Notes under the pieces: generated by a model
Databases searched by the model: none
The model's input: only the letters and a program-made list of their open reading frames with translations
Told to the model about the DNA's origin: nothing
Part shown: positions 26,717-34,441 of the stretch, piece after piece
How the letters are laid out: each line of letters begins with the position of its first letter
How positions within the stretch are numbered: position 1 is the first letter of the stretch
Assembly: GCF_001695835.1 (NCBI RefSeq)
Contig: NZ_MBSO01000012.1
Coordinates: 372,001 to 436,000, forward strand
From: Ensifer sp. LC11
GTDB lineage: Bacteria; Pseudomonadota; Alphaproteobacteria; Rhizobiales; Rhizobiaceae
Direction of reading: 5' to 3'
Length of the DNA: 64,000 nucleotides
Translations under genes and position numbers: made by a program

Positions 26717-27124
26717 TTACCCGGACGCCTTGTCGAAGGCGGGGTCGACCGGCACCTGAAGGGCGGTCGCAAGCTGGTTGGTGCGGGCGGCAAGCGAGAT
26801 CACCCGGATGAGGTCCGCGTGCTCGGCATCGCTCATGCCCTTGGCTTTCGCGGCCGCCGTATGGGAATGGGCGCAGTAGCCGCAGCCATTGGTCACGGAG
26901 ACGGCGATATAGAGCATCTCCTTGACGAGCGGATCGAGTGCGGACGGCGTCGCCATCACCGCCTTGACGTCGCGCCAGGTCTGCTCCAGCAGCTCCGGAT
27001 CGAAGGCGAGCCACAGCCACATATTGTTGATGAAATCGGATTTGCGCGTGGCGCGGATGTCGTCGAACACGGCTTTGACGCGTGGATCGGCTTCCGGGTT
27101 TTCGCGTGGGGTAACGGTACTCAT
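26717..27124 (-). CDS. AhpD-like carboxymuconolactone decarboxylase-family protein
   Basis: A 135-aa all-helical protein of the CMD/AhpD superfamily. VTNGCGYCAHSHTAAAKAKG carries the CxxC with the downstream His typical of AhpD-like alkylhydroperoxidase proteins, so a thiol redox role is likely rather than decarboxylation. The start at 27124 is supported by AGGA; the longer reading frame upstream overlaps the neighbouring stop region and is Pro/Gly-rich. It is downstream of the cyclase-family gene, separated by 73 bp on the same strand, probably one operon. Confidence 0.9.
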   Translation of the reverse strand: MSTVTPRENPEADPRVKAVFDDIRATRKSDFINNMWLWLAFDPELLEQTWRDVKAVMATPSALDPLVKEMLYIAVSVTNGCGYCAHSHTAAAKAKGMSDAEHADLIRVISLAARTNQLATALQVPVDPAFDKASG

Positions 27125-27197
27125 AGGCGTTCCTGGCTCGGCTCTTCCTGGCTTGAAGGTTCCCGGCGGCCTTGCACCGCCGGGTCGACAGGTGGGT

Positions 27198-28019
27198 TCA
27201 GGCAAGCGCGAAGACGCGGGCCGGGCCGCCGGTGCCGCCGCGGTGTTTTGGCGCGCCGAGGATCAGCGTTGCGCCCTTGGCCGGCAGCTTGTCGAGATTG
27301 GCGGCGGCTTCCAGCCCCCAACGGCCCTCGGGCAGCCAGGCATAGTGCGTGGCAAAATCGGGCGAGGGGCCGTGGTCGAGCGACAGCGTATCGACGGCGA
27401 TGCCTGCGGTCTTGCTTTCTTCAATGAGATACTTCGCCGCCTCCACATGGAAGCCAGGGAAATGCAGCTTACCGCCGCCATCGGCATTGCGGAACTTGTC
27501 CGTGCCCATATGCGCGCCCCAGCCCGAGAGCATGGCGACGCAGGCGTTTTGCGGGATCTCGCCATTGGCAGCGATCCAGGCCTTGAGATCGTCAGGCGTC
27601 ACCTGCGCATCGGCATCAGCCGTCGCCTTCTCGCGGATATCGACGATCACGAGCGGCACGACGAGTTTTTCGACCGGCAGCTCGGCGACGGAGAGACCGT
27701 CGGCGGAAAAGTGCAAGGGCGCGTCGACATGGGTGCCGGTGTGTTCGTTCACCCGCAGCTCAAACATGTTGAACTTGTCCTTCGCGTAGTTGAACTTTTC
27801 CTCGCGGAAGAACTGTTGCTGGCCGAAGAAGGTCGGAAAATCCTCATGCAGCTCGTGCGTCAGATCGGTGACGCTGGCGTGGCCCTGGGCCAGTGCCGGC
27901 GGCGCCGCAACGACGCTTGCCGCGGCAAGACCGGCGGTTCCGACAGCGGCGGCCTTGAAGAAACTGCGGCGTGAGAGCATGCGCTCTTTCACCGCTTCCA
28001 TTACGCAGGCATCGCACAT
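27198..28019 (-). CDS. Tat-exported cyclase-family hydrolase (kynurenine formamidase-like)
   Basis: A 273-aa metal-dependent hydrolase. The twin-arginine signal is MLSRRSFFKAAAVGTAGLAA at about residues 14-33, with cleavage near PALAQG, indicating a periplasmic enzyme folded before export. The cyclase-family metal motif HxGTHxDxPxH is present as EHTGTHVDAPLHF, and LSLDHGPSPDF and HFPGFHVEAAKYLIE fit the rest of the fold. A CDAC pair precedes the signal. It heads a two-gene unit with the AhpD-like gene. The substrate is unknown; the family includes arylformamidases and isatin hydrolases. Confidence 0.93.
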   Translation of the reverse strand: MCDACVMEAVKERMLSRRSFFKAAAVGTAGLAAASVVAAPPALAQGHASVTDLTHELHEDFPTFFGQQQFFREEKFNYAKDKFNMFELRVNEHTGTHVDAPLHFSADGLSVAELPVEKLVVPLVIVDIREKATADADAQVTPDDLKAWIAANGEIPQNACVAMLSGWGAHMGTDKFRNADGGGKLHFPGFHVEAAKYLIEESKTAGIAVDTLSLDHGPSPDFATHYAWLPEGRWGLEAAANLDKLPAKGATLILGAPKHRGGTGGPARVFALA

Positions 28020-28289
28020 CGTCTTCTCTCCTCTCCAAGAGACCTGAAGATCAGGCGCAAGACCGGCCGAAACTCGCTGCCGGCGGTTGCAAGATAGCGC
28101 AGTCCTCGTGGCTGTAAATGCTGATTATCTGGGGAGATTTTGCGCGAAGGTGAGGCGATCCTTCGGCGCACTGGCCTGAGATTGGGCGAACGTTCGTCAT
28201 TGTATATTCGTGTTTCCTCAAACGAGGGCGCGTGCTATTTATGGTTGAAGTGGGGCGAAATCACCGCTCCCATGGATCGGAGACCGCCT

Positions 28290-28676
28290 ATGGCCAAACG
28301 TTGCTGGTCGAACAGGGAAAGGGTTCTCCTCGTGTATGGTTTGGCTGTCGTATTGTTTCTTCTATGTCTGACTCTGGCCTGTACCGCGATTGTCATTTCG
28401 GTAGATAAGGACGTTGTCGATGAAATAAGCAAATATCATAATATGTTTAAAAACTATAACTTATACGTTTCGTGTACTATCAATATGTTCGTGTCATTTA
28501 TGTACTATAGGGTCGTTGTTGAATTTGATTCAATCAAGCTTCAAATGAAGCCTCTTGCACTCCATTTTGATTTCTTTGCTTTTCTCGTGTTGTTTACGGC
28601 GATGGCGCTGTTGACGATGGCGTTTATGTTGGTGCCGGCGGCCCTGTCTGCGTATCTTGTTTTTGTTCAATCATGA
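28290..28676 (+). CDS. AT-rich orphan membrane protein
   Basis: A 128-aa protein with TM segments at about 12-34 (LLVYGLAVVLFLLCLTLACT), 60-75, and 90-125 (FDFFAFLVLFTAMALLTMAF). The start at 28290 is chosen for GGAGA 6 nt upstream. Base composition drops sharply across about 28390-28580 (stretches such as AATATCATAATATG), and codon use includes ATA, TTA and AAA rarely used by the neighbours, suggesting horizontal acquisition. There are no recognised motifs and no operon partner. A hairpin follows at 28730. Small membrane proteins of this kind can be immunity or phage-related; nothing here proves it. Confidence 0.65.
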   Translation: MAKRCWSNRERVLLVYGLAVVLFLLCLTLACTAIVISVDKDVVDEISKYHNMFKNYNLYVSCTINMFVSFMYYRVVVEFDSIKLQMKPLALHFDFFAFLVLFTAMALLTMAFMLVPAALSAYLVFVQS

Positions 28677-28729
28677 CGGCGTACCAGACCGGCTGCACCA
28701 GAGGGGGCCGCCGAAGAGCCTGCAAAATT

Positions 28730-28750
28730 CCGGGGCCGAACGGCCCCCGG
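28730..28750. terminator. GC-rich hairpin downstream of the orphan gene
   Basis: CCGGGGCCG and CGGCCCCCGG pair with one bulged C. AAAATT lies on the left, so on the minus strand the stem is followed by AATTTT. It is a plausible boundary element between the orphan gene and the RND operon. Confidence 0.4.
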
Positions 28751-28921
28751 ATAGGCAGATACGTCATCATGCCGCCAACAATTTCGCTTTTATTACAATT
28801 GCGTAATGATGGCATTCGGTCATTGCCCCGGCGCGTGCGAACAGGGATACTCCGCCCAATCGGAACGAACCGCCGGCCGCGCCGCGCTGGGGCGTGTTTT
28901 ATGCTTTATTCGGAGACTTGA

Positions 28922-30106
28922 ATGCGGGTTTGGAAACAGCTTGCGGTAAGCGCCGCTGTGCTTCTGGTGGGCGCAGCCGTCTGGGTGCGGTTCGTGCCCG
29001 GTGCTGGCGAAACGCTGGCTGCGATCGGCGTCTCGCATCCGCTGATCGATGCCTTGTCCAAGCCGGGCGCCGGCGGCGGCGCGGGTGGCGAGCGCGGCAA
29101 TGGCCGCGGCCAGGGCGGCAACAATGCCATCCTCGTCATGGTTCGTCCGTCGGCGACCGCTGTCGTCAACGACCGGCTGAACGCCATCGGCAACGGCGAG
29201 GCGATCCACTCCGTCACCGTAACGCCGACGGCAACCGGCAACCTCACCGAAATTCTCGTTCGCTCCGGCGAAAAGGTGGCGCAAGGGCAGGTGATCGCCA
29301 AGCTCGACAGCGACGACCAGAAGATTGCCGCCGACCAGGCGCGGCTCAACCGCGACAGCGCCCGCGAAAAGGTCGAGCGCTACCGCAACCTCGGCACGGC
29401 GCGGGCGGTGACGGCTGTCGAGGTCCGCGATGCGGAAATTGCCATGCAGACGGCGGAGCTGGCGCTGAAAACCGCCGAGCTCGACCTCAAGCGTCGCGAT
29501 ATCGTCGCCCCCTCCAAGGGTGTCGTTGGCATCATCACTGTCAATGTCGGCGACTACGTCACCACCACGACGCCGATTGCCGTCGTCGACGACCGCTCGG
29601 AGATCCTCGTCGATTTCTGGGTGCCGGAGCGCTTCGCCAACAAGATCACCGTCGGCCAGCCGGTCACCGCGTTTGCGATCGCCCAGCCGGGCAACCAGCT
29701 CGAGGGCGCGATCCACGCGATCGACAACCGGCTCGACCAGGCAAGCCGGACGCTGCGGGTGCGGGCGCGCCTCGAAAACCCTGACGATATGCTGAAGGCG
29801 GGCATGTCCTTCTCTGTCACCGTGGCGTTTGACGGCGACACCTACCCGACCGTCGATCCGCTGGCGATCCAGTGGAGTTCGGAAGGCTCCTACATCTGGC
29901 GCGTCTCGGGCGACAGAAGTGAGAAGGTGCCGGTGAGGATCATCCAGCGCAATCCGGACAAGGTGCTCGTCGACGCGGCCCTTAACGAAGGCGACGAGAT
30001 CGTGACCGAGGGCGTGCAGCGCCTGCGCGATGGCGGCGAGGTGCGCATCGCCGGTCGCGAGCGCAGCCAAGAGGCGCCGCAGAAGGTCGCGGAGGAAACC
30101 AAGTGA
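28922..30106 (+). CDS. RND efflux periplasmic adaptor (membrane fusion protein)
   Basis: A 394-aa adaptor with an N-terminal membrane anchor (residues 5-25) and an unusual Gly-rich linker (GAGGGAGGERGNGRGQGGNN, about 50-69). Then come a lipoyl/barrel-sandwich domain split around a short helical hairpin (TPTATGNLTEILVRSGEKVA ... IVAPSKGVVGIITVNVGDYV) and beta-barrel and membrane-proximal domains (LDQASRTLRVRARLENPDDM, LKAGMSFSVTV). It overlaps the RND pump gene by 4 bp, so the two are translationally coupled. No outer-membrane channel gene is adjacent. Confidence 0.95.
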   Translation: MRVWKQLAVSAAVLLVGAAVWVRFVPGAGETLAAIGVSHPLIDALSKPGAGGGAGGERGNGRGQGGNNAILVMVRPSATAVVNDRLNAIGNGEAIHSVTVTPTATGNLTEILVRSGEKVAQGQVIAKLDSDDQKIAADQARLNRDSAREKVERYRNLGTARAVTAVEVRDAEIAMQTAELALKTAELDLKRRDIVAPSKGVVGIITVNVGDYVTTTTPIAVVDDRSEILVDFWVPERFANKITVGQPVTAFAIAQPGNQLEGAIHAIDNRLDQASRTLRVRARLENPDDMLKAGMSFSVTVAFDGDTYPTVDPLAIQWSSEGSYIWRVSGDRSEKVPVRIIQRNPDKVLVDAALNEGDEIVTEGVQRLRDGGEVRIAGRERSQEAPQKVAEETK

Positions 30107-33100
30107 GCGGCGGGGAGGGGCATGCAAGCGGAGGGGGCCACGTGTCCGCCCGCGAGCGCGGCAAGACCGGCTTTACCGCACTCTTCATCCGCCGGCCGAT
30201 CTTTGCGCTCGTCGTCAACACGCTGATCGTCGTTGCGGGTCTCGCCGCCTGGAACGGTATCGAAATCCGCGAATTGCCGCAGGTCGACCAGCCGGTGATC
30301 TCGGTGACGACGACGCTCGATGGCGCAGCGCCTGAGACGATGGACCGCGAGGTGACCTCGGTGGTCGAGGGTGCCGTCTCGCGCGTCCAGGGCATCCGCG
30401 ACATCTCCTCGACCTCGACCTTCGGCCGCAGCCGGGTGACGCTGCAGTTTTCCGACACCACCGATATCGGCCAGGCTTCCAACGACATTCGCGACGCGCT
30501 CGGCCGGGTGCGCAACCAACTCCCCGACAATGTCGACGAGCCGAGCATCGTCAAGGCCGATGCCGACAGCCAGCCGATCATGCGGCTGGCGCTCACCTCC
30601 GACACGATGTCGATGGAAGACATGACGCTGCTCGTCGAAAACGAGATCAGCGACCGGCTGGCGGCCGTCGAAGGGGTCGCCGACGTCGCGGTCTACGGCG
30701 ATCAGGAAAAGATCTTCCGCATCGACCTCGACCAGGCGAAGCTCGCCGGGCGCGGGGTGACGGTGGCAAACCTCAGGACCGCGCTCGCCAACGCTTCCTA
30801 CGATGTGCCGGCGGGCAAGCTGACCAGCGCCAGCCAGGACATTTCCGTGCGCGCCACCGCCGACCTGCAGACGCCGGAGCAATTCGAAAACCTGATCCTC
30901 GTCAACAATGTGCGGCTGCGTGACGTCGGCACGGTAACCCTTGGTCCGGACACGGGCACGACGGCGCTGCGCTCCAACGGTCGCCAGGGCATCGGGCTTG
31001 GCATTATCCGCCAGGCGCAGTCCAACACCGTTGATATCTCCGAGGGCGTGCGCAAGGTCGTCGACACGATCCAGACGCAGATCCTGCCCGAGGGCACGCA
31101 GCTTCGGATCACCAGCGACGACGCCGTCTTCATCAACGGCGCGATCCATGAGGTCGAGATTGCGCTGATCGTCGCCGTCTTCATCGTGACGCTGGTCATC
31201 TACATCTTCCTGCTCGACTGGCGGGCGACCTTGATCCCGACGATCACCATGCCGATCGCGCTGATTGGCACGGTGGCGGCCATCTATCTTGCGGGCTTTT
31301 CGATCAACATTCTGACGCTGCTCGCAATCGTGCTTGCGACCGGGCTTGTGGTTGACGACGCCATCGTGGTTCTCGAAAATATCGTGCGGCGGCGCGCCGA
31401 GGGGCTTGGCCCACGTGCGGCTGCGGTGCACGGCACGCTCGAAGTGTTCTTTGCGGTGCTGGCGACGACGGCGACACTTGCTGCCGTGTTCGTGCCGCTC
31501 TCCTTCCTGCCGGGGCAGACCGGCGGTCTTTTCCGCGAGTTCGGCTTCGTGCTCGCCTTCTCGATCCTGCTTTCCTCCTTCGTGTCGCTGACGCTCTGCC
31601 CGATGCTCGCCTCGCGCATGCTGACGAAGGAGGATCATTCGGTGCCGGGGCCCATGGCCCGGTTTGGCGCGCGCGCCGCCGGCTTCTACCGGGTGACGCT
31701 TCGCGCCTGCCTCAACTCGCCGCTGATCGTCTTTGCCGTCGCTGCCTTCTTTACGGTGATGGGGGCTGCCGGTTTCCTGACGCTGAAGTCGGAGCTGACA
31801 CCGAGCGAGGACCGGTCGCAGGTGATGATGCGCATCAACGCGCCGCAGGGTGTGTCGCTCGAATATGCCCAGGCACAAATGCGCCGCATCGAGGATGGTT
31901 TGCAGGCGCTGGTCAAATCCGGCGAGATCGACAACATCTTCTCGATTTCAGGGCAGGGCGGTTCGGCCAACAGCGGCTTCATGGTGCTGACGCTCGCCCC
32001 CTGGGAAAAGCGCGACCGAAGCCAGCAGGAGATCGTTTCCGACATCAACAAGGTGACGGCGCGCATTCCCTCGGTCCGCGTCTTTGCCATGCAGCCGAAC
32101 AGCCTCGGCATTCGCGGCGCCGGCAGCGGCCTGCAGGTGGCGCTTGTCGGCAACGACTACAACAGGCTCGGCGACGCGGCGGCAAAGCTGGTGCGCCAGA
32201 TGGAAGACAGCGGCCGCTTCGAGAACGTCCGGCTCAACTACGAGGCCAACCAGGCGCAGCTTTCGATCACCATCGACCGTGAGCGTGCCTCCGACATGGG
32301 CGTCGATATCGGCGGCCTCGCCTGGGCGCTGCAGGCCATGCTCGATGGCAACAGCGTCGTCGATGTCTATGTCGACGGCGAATCCTATCCGGTGAAGCTG
32401 CTTTCCTCGACCAATCCGGTCAACGATCCGACCGACCTGCAGAACATCTTCCTGAAGGCCGGCGACGGCAAGATCGTGCCGATGTCGACGATCGCCAGCG
32501 TCGAGGAAAAGGCGGTGGCGCCGCAGCTCTCGCGCGAATCACAGCTTCGCGCCGTGTCGCTCTCAGCCGGCCTCAAGTCGGACCTCGCGCTCGGCGAAGC
32601 CTTGACCATGGTCGAGCAGATGGCCGAGCCGCTCTTGCCGCCGGGCTCGCGCATCATGCCGCTGGCGGAAGCGGCGACGCTCAACGAGAACGCCAATGGC
32701 CTCTTCGTCACTTTCGGCTTTGCCGTCGTCATCATCTTCCTGGTGCTCGCCGCCCAGTTCGAAAGCTTCGTCAGCGGGCTGATCATCATGTCGACGGTGC
32801 CGTTGGGGCTCGCCTGCGCGGTCTTTGCGATGATCATGACCGGCAACACGCTCAACATCTACAGCCAGATCGGGCTCGTCATGCTCGTCGGCATCATGGC
32901 GAAGAACGGCATCCTGATCGTCGAATTCGCCAACCAGCTGCGCGACCGCGGCCAGGACGTGCGCTCGGCGATCGAAAACGCCGCCAACATTCGCCTGCGC
33001 CCTGTCATGATGACGATGATCGCCACCATTGTCGGTGCAGTGCCGCTGGTGCTGGCAAGCGGTGCGGGTGCGGAAGCGCGCATCGCGCTCGGCTGGGTGC

Positions 33101-33252
33101 TGGTCGGCGGCCTCGGGCTGGCGGTGATCGTGACCCTCTACCTGACGCCGGTCGCCTATCTCGTCATTGCCCGCTTCACCAAACCGCACGCGGACGAAGA
33201 GCGCAAGCTGCACGACGAGATGGAAGCAGCGGCGGCGCTGGAAGCGCGGTAG
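30103..33252 (+). CDS. RND multidrug efflux permease (HAE1-type)
   Basis: A 1049-aa inner-membrane proton-driven exporter with 12 TM helices and two large periplasmic loops. The proton-relay residues are conserved: the Asp pair in ATGLVVDDAIVVLENIVRR (TM4) and the Lys in GIMAKNGILIVEFANQLRDR (TM10). The GTG start at 30103 overlaps the adaptor stop (GTGA), with GGAGG 7 nt upstream at 30091-30095. An N-terminal Gly/Ser-rich extension of about 20 residues precedes FIRRPIFALVVNTLIVV. It needs the adaptor at 28922 and an outer-membrane factor encoded elsewhere. The substrate range is not readable. No local regulator is present. Confidence 0.97.
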   Translation: MSGGEGHASGGGHVSARERGKTGFTALFIRRPIFALVVNTLIVVAGLAAWNGIEIRELPQVDQPVISVTTTLDGAAPETMDREVTSVVEGAVSRVQGIRDISSTSTFGRSRVTLQFSDTTDIGQASNDIRDALGRVRNQLPDNVDEPSIVKADADSQPIMRLALTSDTMSMEDMTLLVENEISDRLAAVEGVADVAVYGDQEKIFRIDLDQAKLAGRGVTVANLRTALANASYDVPAGKLTSASQDISVRATADLQTPEQFENLILVNNVRLRDVGTVTLGPDTGTTALRSNGRQGIGLGIIRQAQSNTVDISEGVRKVVDTIQTQILPEGTQLRITSDDAVFINGAIHEVEIALIVAVFIVTLVIYIFLLDWRATLIPTITMPIALIGTVAAIYLAGFSINILTLLAIVLATGLVVDDAIVVLENIVRRRAEGLGPRAAAVHGTLEVFFAVLATTATLAAVFVPLSFLPGQTGGLFREFGFVLAFSILLSSFVSLTLCPMLASRMLTKEDHSVPGPMARFGARAAGFYRVTLRACLNSPLIVFAVAAFFTVMGAAGFLTLKSELTPSEDRSQVMMRINAPQGVSLEYAQAQMRRIEDGLQALVKSGEIDNIFSISGQGGSANSGFMVLTLAPWEKRDRSQQEIVSDINKVTARIPSVRVFAMQPNSLGIRGAGSGLQVALVGNDYNRLGDAAAKLVRQMEDSGRFENVRLNYEANQAQLSITIDRERASDMGVDIGGLAWALQAMLDGNSVVDVYVDGESYPVKLLSSTNPVNDPTDLQNIFLKAGDGKIVPMSTIASVEEKAVAPQLSRESQLRAVSLSAGLKSDLALGEALTMVEQMAEPLLPPGSRIMPLAEAATLNENANGLFVTFGFAVVIIFLVLAAQFESFVSGLIIMSTVPLGLACAVFAMIMTGNTLNIYSQIGLVMLVGIMAKNGILIVEFANQLRDRGQDVRSAIENAANIRLRPVMMTMIATIVGAVPLVLASGAGAEARIALGWVLVGGLGLAVIVTLYLTPVAYLVIARFTKPHADEERKLHDEMEAAAALEAR

Positions 33253-33355
33253 AGCGCCGTGCGTTCATATGACCGCACCAAGGACGCTCTAGCACTTTGA
33301 TTCTAGAGCATCTTTCCGCCTCACGCGGATCCACTTGAGAGCGGGATGCTCTAGC
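33252..33355. repeat. family A interspersed palindromic repeat, copy 3
   Basis: GAGCGCCGTGCGTTCATATG then ACCGCACCAAGGACGCTCTA, GCACTTTGATTCTAGAGCAT and ending GCGGGATGCTCTAG. Same orientation as the copy at 15618. It starts at the last base of the RND stop codon and may serve as its 3' hairpin. Confidence 0.85.
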
Positions 33356-33372
33356 CGGCGATCTTTCCCGCT

Positions 33373-33807
33373 TTACAATTCGAGCCTGGCGGCGACGAGA
33401 AAGATCGTTGCCGCCAGCCCGCCGAGCGCACTTCGGCCGGCATGAAGCCTGCCCCAGAGCTTGAGCAGGCCGCGGCTCTCCTCGCCGGCGTCGTCCGGGC
33501 GGATTGCCTCCAGGGAGCGATTGACCGGCATGACGAAGAGCAGGGTGTAGGGCCAGTTCAGGATGATGATCGCGGCACCGAAACCCCACAGCACGTGGCC
33601 GGTCTGTCCCCAGGCGGCAGCGCCGAAGAGGCCCGAGACGAGCGCGAGCGTCGCTTGCATCTCGAAGGCGCGGCGATAGGAGGGGACCCACTGCACAAGC
33701 GCTGCGCGATCCTCGAGATGGAGCCTGGCGGGCTGTTCGACCAGATTGATGTAGATGGCGGCGCCGAAAAAGATCGACGCGGTGAGCAAAGCGAGCAGAC
33801 CCGGCAT
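33373..33807 (-). CDS. DUF1772-family membrane protein
   Basis: A 144-aa protein with four predicted TM helices and AAGGAGAGG just upstream. DUF1772 features: an N-terminal TASIFFGAAIYINLVEQPAR, WVPSYRRAFEMQATLALVSG, then WPYTLLFVMPVNRSLEAIRP and LLKLWGRLHAGRSALGGLAA. The 'NxxxEQPAR' and 'MPxNxxL' elements are characteristic. Distant relatives include anthrone oxygenase-like proteins, but the bacterial function is unknown. It stands alone between a family A repeat and a pseudogene-bearing gap. Confidence 0.88.
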   Translation of the reverse strand: MPGLLALLTASIFFGAAIYINLVEQPARLHLEDRAALVQWVPSYRRAFEMQATLALVSGLFGAAAWGQTGHVLWGFGAAIIILNWPYTLLFVMPVNRSLEAIRPDDAGEESRGLLKLWGRLHAGRSALGGLAATIFLVAARLEL

Positions 33808-34137
33808 GTGCCTCTCCTTCGTTTACGCCACCATGATAATCCAAGGCTGGCAAAACGGCAGGTGTTTTTTCGGACCTCGCTCTCATACGTAGCAGTGCTT
33901 CAGGTCGATCGGTCGGTCGGCGGGTCGGAGGCGATGCTGGGCCAATTCCTGATGTGAGAGCGAGATGACCGCCAGCGGCCGCGCACCAAGAGTTTTGCGA
34001 GGCATCGACGCACAAGGGCGGGTTTCCCGATCCGGTGAAACTGATTCCGATAGTTCCGCCAGTGTTTTGAAACTGAATCGCTTATCGGCCTTGGTGGTGC
34101 CTCATCCGGGCGTCGATGCGTCGGTCCCGCGACGATT
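33808..34137. other. intergenic region with no supported gene
   Basis: Short frames on both strands show no recognisable protein. It leads into the tetA-like remnant at 34138 and may contain further decayed sequence. Confidence 0.35.
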
Positions 34138-34301
34138 GTGGTAAGCGCGTGTTTCGGCGCCGGCATGATCGCCGGACCCGTTGTCGGCGATTTGCCGGGC
34201 TCCCGGGCTGCATGCGCCTTTTGCGGCGGCCGCAGTCATGAACGGGCTGGGGTTTGGGCTCTATCCCGTCTGCCTGCCGGCGCAGAGGCACCAGCCGCGT
34301 T
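34138..34301 (+). pseudogene. tetA-like MFS exporter remnant, frameshifted
   Basis: One frame reads SACFGAGMIAGPVVGDLPG and, after a shift near 34200, another reads LHAPFAAAAVMNGLGFGLYP then VCLPAQRH. Together these match a continuous piece of TetA-type 12-TM MFS proteins (GFGAGMIAGPV-x-GG-x-LG ... HAPF-x-AA-x-NG-x-x-x-L-x-x-x-x-LPE). Only about 55 codons survive, with a frameshift, no start and no end. A decayed antiporter gene. Confidence 0.65.
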
Positions 34302-34441
34302 GAAAGCCCGCTGTTTTCCACGCTGTCATACAGTCCTGTGACACTCCGGTCTCACCGCGGGCGTTTTCCTGCGCTACTGTGCCAATGAAGAGCGCGAGCG
34401 TCTGGACAAAATGATTCCGATTTGCACAGTAGCGCCTTGAA

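Noticed and set aside
29890-31878. A 662-codon minus-strand open frame
   Set aside because: Antisense to the RND adaptor and pump genes, Arg/His/Asp-rich without family features; an artefact of high GC3.
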